A DNA stretch of 64,000 bases from contig NOWV01000083.1 in assembly GCA_003344405.1 (NCBI GenBank), positions 124,001-188,000 on the forward strand, given 5' to 3'. Shown here piece by piece: positions 24,132 through 36,900 of this stretch (within the stretch, counting starts at the first letter, position 1; the number at the start of each line of letters is the position of its first letter). Under the pieces are notes generated by a model. The model worked only from the letters and a program-made list of their open reading frames with translations, searched no databases and was not told where the DNA came from. The translations under genes were made by a program, and so were the position numbers. The stretch is from Trichoplax sp. H2 (taxonomy: Eukaryota; Placozoa; Uniplacotomia; Trichoplacea).

Positions 24132-26928
24132 TCACAAAGTAAATTTAAATTTAATTTGGGATTAATTTTTACGAGTAACTTGTATTCATATAGCTTTGCC
24201 ACAACAGTCTAGACTATAATCTGGATGATTCAAACCGGTGTTCTAATTAATTTAATATTATATATTCATGTAAATATCAATAACATCAATTGTGTGTTGC
24301 AGCTTTTAATTTTTTTAATTCTATCTCTTTTGTGTTAATTATTAAGATACAAAAATTGATTTAATATAACTAGTGTACCAAATGGACAACAAGTAAAAGA
24401 TTGTATATATAAAAATATATGTACTGTATATGTACTAGATAACTGGTACATATAAACGTTATAGTCAGTTACTTGCCGCTTAAAGTGGTTATTCGTATTT
24501 TTAATAACTAGAGTTAGTCGGTCAAGTCGCTATGCATGATAATATTCACAAAGCGTTTACAATGAAATCGATAGTCGATATTTAAAAGTAACTTTCGAAT
24601 TCAGTATGCATACGGTATTACACAATTGATATGCACGCATCCTCACCCTACTATAGCATCGTGGCTGTATACGCGTATATATACGTATGCTGTATTTATG
24701 TTACAAGATTTACAATAAATTCTTTCTTTTATCGTTCGGCAAACGGTTGGGTCGCAATACTATATATAAAACATGCTTAACGTAGACAATAATTTAATAT
24801 TATAATAGTACTGTGTGCATACTAATGTAAAGTTAACAATGTAGGATCGTACAATTGTATCTTCAGATTTCGAAATATAATTGAATACGTATAAGAGGAG
24901 GTATTTACTGTAGGCTTCAGCTAGAATGCCATGAAATCTGTCAAAGTTTTTTAGAACTTAAGGTTTTACATAATCTAATTGATTTTCAGTTATAACTTGC
25001 GGTTAATATATCGTTACTCTAGAACCTACTATAAATTTATATAATACCGTGATCATTCGTTTTTCTTTACACTTCACGAAAGCTTCATAAATTGTAATGC
25101 TTACCGCATCTATTAGAGAATTGTATCCGAGTTGTTTATTATAAACTCCGAAATTCTGTTATCTAAAATCCATCCGCTGCATGTTTGCATAGATACAATA
25201 TGAAATTTATACTTGTAGTAGGCCAACGCGGTAAGGAAATAATTTTAGTACAATTCTACATTTCCTTTCTTAATGTACGTATACTGTACATCAGAGTACT
25301 TTGCTACTAACATCACCAAATTGAAGTAAATTGCATAACTTAGACAACATCGAAAGTAGCCTTTCTTAGGGCTTTGCTTCTAGATGGCTTCTCATCTTTT
25401 TTTTGGCGAAAGGAATTACCTGATATACACAATCATCTGAACAAGACTGATTCTAGATGTAAGAATCTTGTGACATTATATGTAAAGTACAGTAGAATGA
25501 GTTGATAAGTGCGCAATACAAAGTACTGCACTCGGTAATTGCTGCATTAAGATGATATATGTTTGGGCCATCCCTTAAGATCTATCTAGATCTCTCCGAT
25601 ATTTATGCAAGATTGCAATAGAGACTATCCTAATTCTGAATTTCTTCCGCATCGTATTCGACAGTGATCGCATCTAATTCTCAATCTAGCGTACGACCAC
25701 GCATGCTACATATCTATCCAATCTACGGAAGCTGATATCTTATTTGAACACGGTCTCGAATAGTTTAATAATCACATACAATTATATATATTATTAATGT
25801 ATAAATTGATTTGAATGCACAATGGGGATGAGATAAATCTATTAGTGGTATTTTGTAATTGTTAGAAATAATAATTTAATTAGAGCAAGATAATTTAACT
25901 GCTTGCCCGATTGTTGGGGCGATCAGCACAATGCGTATATAGAACTGATTGCTTTTGTTGATATATTGTGGTAGTTGCCGAATCGGTTATAAAGAAGGTT
26001 CATCCGTAAATCAGTGATTTATCTAGCTTATGTTACTAAGTCAGCCAGTACCTAATAATTTAATGAAATTCTTTGTTTTGTAAGAAAAGTGTAATAACTT
26101 TGTCAGTACACATTTGATAAAGATTTACTTCGAATATTTAGAAGCAAGCACCATGATATTTAGGATAGTTTAATCATTGAAGAAATTTTATAATCGGAAT
26201 CTATCGTTGCCCGCTAAATAATTAGGCGTCTGGATATATAAATTGATTGTTAAAATAGATGAAAAGGGTCTAAGGCCTGTCCCTTTAGTAGCCTTTAGCA
26301 CTAAGCGTCAATGCTTGCATTGTACATTGTACAATAACTTTCAGCAGTTTTGTTGCTCACTGTCAATTGATTAAAACTATTAAAATGATACTGTTTTTAG
26401 TACAATAAAATTAACCTCATGTTATTAGATGCTAAAGTTGAACTGTCATATCGGTACTCAATATAAAAACTCAATCCATAAATTAATAAACTTACAATTA
26501 AGGTAATAGATATTGATACAGTGTAGTACATAATATAAAATTAAAGTACAGTACTGTAAGGGTATATCAGCTGCAGTTATCCCATGCAGCATGTATAAAA
26601 TGCACAAATAAGTACGAAATCTTCAGTAAGGATATTGCTGATAGAGTCAACTTCTTTTAATAAGGTTAGCTGGCATATTTAACGTAAGTTCGCCAAAAAA
26701 TATGCTGAGTATACTATATATAGACAGATAGATATGCGTATCGATACACTAATACTGTACAAATCATTCACATCCACATCTTAAATAACAATCATAATCA
26801 ACCACACATTAAAAACCAGAGCCCGAACTAGCAGTCGTAATTGCATAAAGGATCAGACTACTTGTTATATTCGGTTGTTTACGAAATTTTAAGTCGTAAG
26901 TATAGCATTCGCATGTATTTGTAGTCTT
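24132..26928. other. Convergent 3' intergenic region (Mondo / SPT4); no gene recognised
   Basis: AT-rich, with a possible poly(A) signal AATAAA at 24714. A minus-strand stretch at about 25371-25425, behind an acceptor-like TATATCAG, encodes KKDEKPSRSKALRKATFDVV before a stop. It reads like a C-terminal exon, but no upstream exon was found. A plus-strand stop-free stretch of about 50 codons at 26222-26375 has no recognisable domain. GTAC arrays are absent apart from single words. Confidence 0.5.
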
Positions 26929-28805
26929 TTATGAATAGCTATTTATACTTATATCTCGCGATCGATACGTAATATTCGCGTCTTGTAATTCTTCCAAAAC
27001 ATGTTGAGGCAATCGTCCTGTGACAGATATTGCGTAACATCCTCTCGTGAAAGAATCTACGAATTAATATAGCATTTAAGAACCATTTTGCGCAAAAGCA
27101 AAACCGCGTATGTTGTTAGAGACTTCAATACGTTATAATCTATACTGTACGGTATATACTGTACCCAAAAACTGTATTAGATCTAGTTTAAACCACTAAT
27201 AAACGCAAAATTGAATTTTTGACATAGAGCTAACATATTCTCATGGTATAATAGTTACACAAACGAATTGCTCTTATAGATACTATCTAAAGATCAACAA
27301 GTCATTACTAACCTATTCCTTGCCACCTTGCTACCCAGCTATTTTTTGGATCAGTCAGTGAAATCATTCTACGAAAAAGGACAAAGTAAGAATATTTATG
27401 TGTATGGGCAACAGTAGCATCTACCTCATAATCCTTTTACTGAATAATCTATGATTAATTATACACAATTAATTAAAGCCTTAATCAACATAGGGCAATA
27501 ACAATAAATTTACTATTGAATTCGTATATCGAATATTGATATTCTAATATTTTCATGGCTTGTTTCATAGCAAAAAAAAGCGTATTATACTTGCAATACT
27601 ACGTAGCTACTCATCTACAAGATGAGAGCATTAACGTCTTCTACTGCATACTGTACTGCAGATAACAATTTGCAACGGTTCCGCACAAACTCTAATCCTA
27701 GTATAGTTACAGTAAGCTACAAGGGTAGTAAATATCTCTTAGTACGCAATACTAAGTTTTTGAGATGAAACATCCAAAAATTTAGCAAGCTTATGTAAAT
27801 AAGCTTTGTACGGCTGAACATTGATAAAACATTTCCATTGATCACGACGTTAAGAGCCACTTAAAGGATCAAAAAGTAAACATTTATGATAAATATAGAG
27901 GTAAAGAAGCGAATTAATGACATTTCCCATCGTATGTACCTTGTCTAGTACCAGAATAAAGAAGACGTGCAAATTATGATCGTAATCGCATTAACTGCTA
28001 TCACATTGCTTAATCTTTCTAGCGTCGTCTTGCAAGACTATAGCACGCTTGATAAGTGTTTTACTCTAGACGACAGCACTTACTCAGGCATAACACCAAC
28101 CAACACTGTACATACGCCTATACAGTTTTATCCGTTTACTTTAATTATGCTGTTCATACGTACACGTATATGATCTTAACAAAAAAATCTTACTGACTTA
28201 CCCACTAAAGTTTGGACTTGTGCATTCGTAAACACTCTGTCTATCCCCTTTGAGATGCAGGTACTTATCACAGTTTTCACATCCATCCAACTCAAATTGA
28301 TCTATGGTCTGATAATTTTACGTATTCATTATAATACAACAAAAAGTTAAAATAGGCGAAAAGTAATAAAGCTACATGAAAAGAAGTACAGTGTTAGTCC
28401 AAGATATGCGTACGTATTGCAAAAGATATTAAGGTAGAAATCTAGGTATGAAGTAATAGAACTTGATAATCCTATAGTGCGCGTATTACAAAATTGAGCT
28501 GATATTATCATTTTAAATCACAGTATGCTGTTATTGTAAGTCTATTTATATATATATATATACTGTAGTAGTGATGGATCTATCAACAAATTTAAATAAT
28601 TTCAATACTTGAAATGCTGCTCTTAGTCTCTCACTAACATACGAATACATCCATGGCCAACTAGAAAGTCAGGATGAAAGAAGCACGTACAGTATTATTG
28701 TACACTTGCCTTCACGAGAGAGCAAACCAAACAAGCCCTTAGATTACGAACTTCTCTAGGAACACCATCCATTTGTTCTCGAGCATCTTTTAGTTGTTCG
28801 TCCAT
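26929..28805 (-). CDS. SUPT4H1: Transcription elongation factor SPT4
   Basis: Four minus-strand exons: 28805-28710, 28308-28202, 27368-27313 and 27056-26929, about 128 residues (human 117). SPT4 with SPT5 forms DSIF, which binds RNA polymerase II and controls pausing and processivity. The N-terminal zinc ribbon is intact: [12 protein letters not shown] then GCENCDKYL supplies four cysteines in CXXC pairs. The SPT5-binding half follows ([42 protein letters not shown]). The protein has about ten extra N-terminal residues; a second in-frame ATG (MDGVPREV) would give human-like length. Intron 1 uses a GC donor (GAAG|GCAAGT). The start faces the C19orf53 gene about 410 bp away across a GTAC array. 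Confidence 0.95.
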
Positions 28806-28936
28806 TGATAGGCGTAAAACTTTGAAAAATTTTGGCTAATAAAATTTGAAAGGTACAGCAGCAGATAAAAAGAAGCTCGGTTTAGTAGCAGCAATATCTG
28901 TAAAGTGAGTTAAATCAAATCTTTATAGTAGGGTCT

Positions 28937-29123
28937 CTACTGTACAGTACAGTACACCGTACAATACAGTACAGGACTTTAATATAGTAAATGGTGACAC
29001 TGTACAGTACTGTACTGTACAGTACTGTATACGGGTACAGTACGTACCGTACAGTACAGTACGGGTACTGTACTGTATGTCCAGTACAGTACTATACACT
29101 GTACACGGTATGCTCAGTACTGT
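28937..29123. repeat. GTAC array in the SPT4 / C19orf53 divergent promoter
   Basis: Almost continuous GTACA/GTACT words fill the middle of the 410-bp interval between two divergent start codons (28805 and 29215). The minus-strand open frame 28923-29270 is an artefact of the array. Confidence 0.85.
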
Positions 29124-29214
29124 AGGACACTGAAGACAGTAGCACAGCGGCAGCAGTGCTACTGCCATCACAACTTGCAAGCACAAAAGGAGATTAGAAG
29201 ACGAAATTACAAAA

Positions 29215-30168
29215 ATGCCACAAGGTCCTGTTAGGAAATTATCCAAAGCGAATAATAGTAAAAAAGTCAAAAGATTAACTAAAACATCGATAAAAAGTGA
29301 GTTCTATCTAATCACAATTTGACGCTCTACTGCTTTCATTTTTTGACAGTGCTGTATAGTAAATGCAAGGAGTAGTTTTACTATGGACTGAGGCGTATAC
29401 CTGTATCTTTATGCCTATTTCACTCCGTATTTATTGATCATGGCTGTTTTTAGGGAATGCAAAGCAGCCTAGGAAGGGTACGAAAGTAACTGGTGCTGAC
29501 AAATTAAGGAAGGTATATGAATTGAAAAATTGGGAGATAATATTCCTGAATGAAGCTAGAAATCAATTAATTCTTAAAATTTCTGCATGATCAGTAAAGC
29601 TCGTATCCTTAATATGATACACGTCCTACATTATTGGATGCTTATTCAACAAATGTACATTACTGCAACAAGCTAATAATATAGTTATTGGGATGACTTG
29701 ATAAGATTATTCCAATACTGCAAACTTGCCAATAATATGGCATAAAACTTGATACACTGCAACTGGATGCAGTTGTAATGTAGGAATACGCGTATTTTAT
29801 AGTAGTAACAACTGTAAGTGAGAACAGGTGATGCAGAATTTCTATACTGAAATTCTCTACTCAGTCCATTACAGTATATCAATTTATGTAAGAGATCAAA
29901 TAAATTTAGTGTAATATATCGGATCCGAATACCAATTTACAAATACAGTACTTATTCACTTATTCATTAAAATCAACTTACGTGTATCCTTCTAACTGCG
30001 TATGATCTTGCATTTCCATCAACACAGACTTTGCAGAAAAACATTAACAAAAGTATAGAGGAAGACGTTAGACAACGAGCTTCAAAGTATGAAGTCAAAC
30101 CTTTCTATATCATCCGTAACGATACCACCACGAAGGAAACATTAAAAAAGAAACCCGAAAGTAAATGA
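29215..30168 (+). CDS. C19orf53: C19orf53 / UPF0390 (leydig cell tumour 10 kDa protein homologue)
   Basis: Three exons, 29215-29296, 29454-29512 and 30037-30168, give a 90-residue, very basic protein. It begins MPQGPVRKLSKANNSKK, the family's typical N-terminus with a Q-G pair, and continues with RKGTKVTGADKLRKKNI and the helical KSIEEDVRQRASKYEV, which matches the conserved [21 protein letters not shown] segment of the human protein. The C-terminus is lysine-rich (KETLKKKPESK). Length agrees with the family (about 99 residues in human). Its molecular role is not established; the composition suggests a nuclear or nucleolar protein. It shares a promoter region with SPT4. Confidence 0.82.
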
Positions 30169-33061
30169 ATTGATCCTCCGAAAGAATATTGGGCAAAAAT
30201 TTTTACTCAATATAGTACTAGATATTGCTTGCAATATTTAGTCTACTTGTACGCATTCAAACTAGCTTAAGCCTATCTTGGTATCCAATCGACGTACACC
30301 ATACAGCACAAGCATCATCAGTGCAAGATGCTGAATTATGAAATACTTCGACATACGTGTGTGCTTATTTGAGGTATATTCTTTTAAAAGCCATAATGAT
30401 TGCATTATGATGGTACCTGAATTTGTAAATTTCCGTGAGCTGTCTTAATAGGATGTTATGTTTACAATTTTGTAACAAAGCTAATATAATAAAATCTTTA
30501 GTCTTTAAACTGCAAGCCACATTGCCATGTCAGCAATGCACATAGTGTACAGTATGTTCGTATGAGAACATCAATGACTTTTCTCGCGGATCACACGTAC
30601 ACATATATGTAAACGATGTATGGTAGTGATAATATTTGAGTCAGTAGATCTATCCATTAGTATAGCTAACTAACTTCCACATTGATTATAAGTTCAAAAA
30701 TGCCCTATACTGTATTGTATTGTTAAAATAATGACAACATTAATGTTGATTCCATTCTAGGCCGTAAATTATACTTTACAAGTTAAATTGCACAATATCT
30801 ATGATATTTTATAGCATTTCTAACATTATAAGACGAGCGAATGATAAACCTGGATCTAAATTGAAATACTCGTACAGTATACAGTATTATTCATCACCAA
30901 AACGTTACGGAGAAAATATGACAGACAGTGTGTGAACTAGTGTAACTAATGTAACTGAATCTGAATGATCACAAAGGAGTTTAACAGTTTCAGTTCTTAA
31001 TCAGAACAGTACAAGCTTATTGCTTATAGTGCTTATGAGCTAACAGTTAGTTTCACTAGTTAATTGAAACTGCACAAGCTTTATTGCTCACAGTATTTGT
31101 GAGTAATACGCATGAGTTTAGCCATCCAGTTAGTTTCAGTTATTAATCTGAATAGTACAAGTTATTGCTTACATTATTTGTGAGCTATACACTTGTTTTA
31201 CAGAATAAAAAAACTTTTACGTTAATTCAAATAGTTGAACTACCAAACTAATTATTCCTCCATTACTCAGTAAGGAAAATCAGGACACAGTCAAGAATAT
31301 AGTAACGGCTACTAGGGCCAAGATTAAATTTGTAACCAGTATAAACTTAGCTATCGAATGTTATGTGGTTTGTGTTGTATTTACTGCTACTAGTCAACTT
31401 TAGTAAATTGCTAGTGAACGAGTCAATATGTACTGTAATTACGGTATTAAGTTAATATCATTGTTTTGAGCCCTGCAGCTACTGTACTGTATGCAGTTTA
31501 TCTGCACTAATTCCTAGACGTTACAGGTCTGTCATACATACAGCTGTAGCAATGATGACTATACTGTACAGTACAGTACCGCTCTGGCAGTCTCCAAAGT
31601 CCAAATACCATACCGACAATATATTTTTAAAAGTAGTGAAAAATAAGTTATTGATAAATATTAAACGAAACTTCCGTCGCTGATTATATTCAGACCAGAT
31701 ATGTAACCTAAGATTAATAATTTATTGCATAACCACAAAATTAATATCATCACTGGTAGATAATCTGGTATGTTAATTTTGTTAATAATATTAATTTGAT
31801 TGAAATTGACAATGGTTAAATAACAACCAGCCTAACTAGGAACTTAGTTTAAAATAGAGACCTTGGATTAGTTTTTATTTTAACTAATCATCACTTCAAC
31901 AGCTACAATATGTAAAAATAGATTTTTGAGAGAGATTCAATTTTACTTTAAAACGTGTAGGATCGCAAATTGCCAACACTCGTCGATGCTGCATTGATGC
32001 ATTAAAAAATATGTCCATAGAACAATGGATTTTCATTGTTTATCTTTAAGACCGGAAATTAACACGACAGAAAGTAAAATTACAAAGATAATTGAGATAT
32101 ATCACAAAATTTTACAATCAAACCTCTTACAAAAACCTTTAAAAAATAAGAAAATGTTTAAAGTTCTCGAATCTTTGAACATGTGCAAACTTATACTTCT
32201 TATAGCTGATAATCTTTGCTCTTGAGATAGTTGATAAATTAATTGGTAACCTATAAAATATTATATTAACTTCGAAATCATCAATAGAGTCAAATACGCA
32301 GGTACTGTCAACTTAATCTAAAATCTCAGTCATTATTTAATTATATACTAACACTGAATATACTCTATTTCTGTTGTGCTACGAATTCTGACTTCTTTAT
32401 GGTATCGCGATTGGCATATCATAATATGCCCTAGCCATAGCTCACTAAAACTTTATACTCCAATATTATTAAACTGGTAAGCGAAGAGATACAACTGCTT
32501 TAGAGCCAGAAATTTAATCAATCTCCTAGATTCTGCACTGTATGTGATTAATCTTCAACAGTCAGTTAAAATATGGGTTGTTATAATTATTATTCCTAAA
32601 ATATTTTCATTCTTTATTAACAAAACTGATTACAGCTTGGCTGTAAATCATCAGTTATTATAATTATAATCATAGGCCTGTTGCGATATCTGATCAGTAC
32701 AGTACTCTAGACAGACATTTTAATAATATTGTGCTGTTGGTGTTGGTACTGTACTTGTTTAGGCGGGGTAACAACAATTCCGACACATTGAAATGTTGCA
32801 GTGAGCTCAGACAGACAATGAGCAAATGTAAATAAATATAATAAGCGACAGTCAAATAATGTAAAGCAAAAGGTACAGTATAAATAAACAGCAGTACGCG
32901 AAGTATACAAAATACTTGCTTTTTGAAACATACTAGCTAAACATCCTGTCGCTTCGCCGACAGAGATATAGGCAGCTAAATGATTATAATGCAAAATTGC
33001 AGTACCACGCAAAGTTCAAAGAAACATTTTATTACTGCTGAAATACAAATGCGAGACTGTA
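30169..33061. other. Intergenic region; no gene assigned
   Basis: AT-rich sequence. A plus-strand stretch at about 31977-32045 reads IANTRRCCIDALKNMSIEQW, and an ATG frame at 32025-32225 reads 66 residues; they are in different frames and match nothing I recognise. A minus-strand frame (33012-32707) holds AAYISVGEATGCLASMFQKA between an acceptor-like TTTAG and a donor-like GTATTT. It could be an exon of an unrecognised gene. None is strong enough to call. Confidence 0.4.
30981..31195. repeat. Degenerate tandem repeat, about three units of 65-80 bp
   Basis: The phrases AGTTAGTTTCA, ACAAGCTT.ATTGCT and TATTTGTGAGTA recur in order three times with divergence. It looks like an old local duplication and contains no open frame. 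Confidence 0.6.
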
Positions 33062-33676
33062 CTATACAGTATACAGTACTCACAGTATATATTCTAAATG
33101 CAGCACAGTTACTAACTATAATTAATATAATCCATCTAGTACTATATTAAACCGTGAACAGGAGTAACTGTGACACTAACAAGAAATGAGAGACCATATC
33201 AGATCTAAAGAGACGGATAGCGCAAACTTTAAATTCCGATTCATTTTCTGTCACTGACCGTACATACTGTACAGTACAGTATGTACTAGCATACTGTACT
33301 GTACTGTACAGTACATTACAGCGTAAACATGGCTGAAACAACACCTTATTTTCTGTTTACGGTACTGAATAAGGTGGTGATCCTTACTACTGTACTGTAC
33401 TGTACACTGTACACTGTACAGTACAGTACTGTAAAAGAAAATTACTGCCTGTACTGTACTGTACAGTACTGTAGTCTACAATACTGTACAGTACAGTACT
33501 ACATGGTTACAGTACTGTATACTGTAGAGGTTTTTTTCTTACCTCTAGGCTAGCCCATAATGCAGTACAGTACTGTACACACTACACTGTGTACAGTACT
33601 GTACTGTACAGTAGAGTACAGTACTGTACACTAATTTTGAATACTGTACAGTACATTACACTGAGTTTAGTACTGT
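33062..33676. repeat. Long GTAC array upstream of the Tudor-PHD-MYND gene
   Basis: The densest array in the window apart from the left edge. Clusters at 33062-33090, 33263-33316, 33388-33432, 33450-33515 and 33560-33665 end about 250 bp before the start codon at 33929. The open frames at 33147-33344 (-) and 33329-33553 (+) run through it and are not genes. Confidence 0.85.
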
Positions 33677-33928
33677 AGAGCGAATGCGCATCGCATTTTA
33701 TTCCTTATTTAACTCGACACTATCACTATTATCAGTGGTCCTGTCCATCAAGAACATTAAATATCAGTAAAACAGTCATCAGACTCAGCATCAGCTATCA
33801 ACTAATCGCTAATATCTATATTTTATCTAATTGTGAACATTATATCTCAAGAGCTTTACTAAAACAGGACGAAGACCTTTTAGCATCGCGCCATATTTCA
33901 GGTTTTGTTAACACCGTAGTAAGATGAT

Positions 33929-36900
33929 ATGAACCTCAACAAGAAATTTCCACATGCTATCAATGATGTTATTATCGTCAAATGCCAGAACAATTACTAT
34001 TATGCGAAAATAAAAAGCATCGACAAACGACGTCGCAAGTGTAAGGTCTTATTTGATGACAAGTCTACAGATGATCTACCCTTTAGTGATATCTACAGCG
34101 GTAAGTTCTTCATTTAACTGCAATATTGCCTCATATTATATGTGCTCACTCACTTCATCGCCGACTCCAAATAATTTGTTATAAAAGTTACCACTAAATC
34201 CAATGTTCTCAGAAATTGTGTCTCTTTTTACTCGAGAATATTTTGCAGCGTCGCATGTAGAAAGTACCTTAGCACTGTATTACATTTCAAATTGAGATTA
34301 TTTTCTATTAATGGTGGATCATTATAAAGCATCTCTTGAATGGTGTGATATTGCTCTACTGTACTATTATGTGCAATATTTTCAATGTAATTCCATCGAT
34401 TGGTGACATACAGTATTACTTTACGTTAGCAGTGAGTGGATACCAATAATTACAGTACTGTACAGCTGCAAGTCTAGTCTTTACTCTCTATTGTCTTTGT
34501 CATTTCTATCAGTATCTTTCGAGTTTACAATATATAATTAGACATACGCATTCTGTAATACCGTTAGTATCTCATTTTCCTTTTCTACTGTATGCTTTTC
34601 AACATGTAATGAATACCGAATAAGTGTGTATAATACTGGTAGAGTAACAGTAAATATAGGATATGTCGTTTTTACCAATGTTCATGAAACTACTTCGAAT
34701 CAGACAATTAGACATTTATTTTATTTAATTTTACTATACAGATTGTGAGTACATAAAACCACCTTTGTAAAAAAGAGTGTCGTACGGTACTGCACGGCTC
34801 CATACTGATACTGTACAATCTTTTACAGTACTTCAGTGGGCATGCTGCACAGTGCACAGGTATACTGTATACTGTACTGTACGTTCAGTACAGTACAGGT
34901 CATCGATAGCCTTTGTGCTCGCATTGATTCAAAGAGAAAGAGTTGTTCAGTACTGTACACACCGTACGTACTGTACACACCGTACGTACTGTACGGTACT
35001 ATACGGTTTTGTTCCGTAGATGTGTGGCTGTATTATAAGAGTAGATGCGTTATATGCATTACCTAGTATAACTACAGCCTTTAGCCTTGAGTGCAGCACA
35101 TCTTTTTTGTCTTTGCACTATTGCTTGCTAAACAATAGACGTAAAATGCAGCGTGCTTGTAGACTTGGCTAATTTTATTTCTTTATTTATTAAAAAGTAA
35201 AAAAAGTATATACCATATATAATATATACCTGAAATTATTCTATGAAGTTGAAGATCTTAAAAGCGCTTGTTTGCTATCACATTACTCAGCTTGGAAGAA
35301 CTGCCAAGTTGATAACTTACAGTAGTGTAGAAAATACAGTACAGTACTGTACTGTATATTAATTGTGCAAAGTGTACAGTACAGTACACCATACAGTACA
35401 GTACTGTGCACTGTACAGTACAGTATTCCTTCTCGGTTACTTCTGGACGACCGTCTACAGTACATTTTATTGATATACTGTATTTTGGATTTTACTGTAA
35501 CGTAAAGCTAGCTCATAGTGATAGTGTGAATTGTATCTGTTCCAGTATCAATCAGCACCGCTTAATAACAAACTAACGTTAGTATCAGTAATAAAATAAC
35601 GCATCACACACATCAACTTCTTTATCCTTGACTGCCGGAGTTGTGAGCTTGCGAGTGACTGATTCCATCATCCATTGTACTATTAGGAATAAATATTACT
35701 ATTAACTGAATGCGATGTACAGTATTACAATGAATCCACTTAGCATCGGTGTTCATTCATTAAAGCTAGAATTTTTAGAAGGGCAATTAACTCCAATTTT
35801 TGCCGTTACTTCTATAAATTTTTAATGTTGGGGCTGTTGTTGTTCGGATTTTCTATTTACTCAAGTTGGCGATACCACTACGGAAATCGTCTGCATCGTT
35901 TGTAAGAGTGGCTCTTCTGAATCACCTAACGAGATTGTCTTATGTGATCGATGCAGTATTGGTAAGTAATAATGATTAATTAAAATTTTAGTGCTATATT
36001 CTATTGAAGTCTTCATGCATGCAGCGTAAAAGAGTTTGAAATCATTACATGTTTAAACGTTTAATAAACAAGAAAGTATCAATTAATCCTATGGCAATCA
36101 ATTTTAGCCTATTACAACGTCAATGTAAAAGTATTTACTGTTAGTGTAGTCAAAAATTTCATTAATCTTAATTAATTAAGTAACAGTACTGGTGCTGATG
36201 GGAATACGTACATGCGCGTATATTATGGTATCGCATTATAAAATTATACTGCATGATATCTTTTATAAGTTCTAGCGTAAGGTGGTATCAGAATTAGTAC
36301 AGTACATTAGTTAGTTACCTGTTGCATACAGGTAATAATTTTTTTATTTACCATCAATACGTAAAGTCGTAGACTTTGTTCTAATAAATAAAATCTAATA
36401 GATAAAAACATTAATTTAAATTTTTAAATACAGTATAGCTGAGTGATTGAGTTGTAGTGGATGATATGTCACAGATGACATTACGACAATTTGGTCATTT
36501 TTTCTATTTAGGATATCATCAACAGTGCCATTCACCACAGATACCAGAATCGGTTTTGAAGCCGGACGTTCCGTGGTTATGCCATTATTGTCAGTCGAGT
36601 GAAATTTGCCCATATTTTGTAAAAAATCCTTTTACTGACGATAAAGGAGGAAATTTTAATAATAAGGTAACGTACCATATATGCATCGATATTATATTCA
36701 ATAATTAACCTCAAGATAACGCACATTACTGTAGGTAAATTAAAATTACAGTATAAGTACAAAATTATCCTATATTTCACTTATAATTAGCGAGCGACGG
36801 GATTTATATGATATTTTTGTAACAATCAGAAAAAGCCAATAGATAAAAAGCTACGAAAGAATCCATTTCCAGATCCTGCTTTAACCTCACCTAAAGATGT

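Noticed and set aside
28923-29270. Long open frame rich in V, Y, C, T, Q and S (and similar ones at 998, 17961, 33329, 35283, 49372)
   Set aside because: These are translations of the GTAC arrays, which lack stop codons in several frames; they have no introns in phase, no domains and no conservation between repeat copies.
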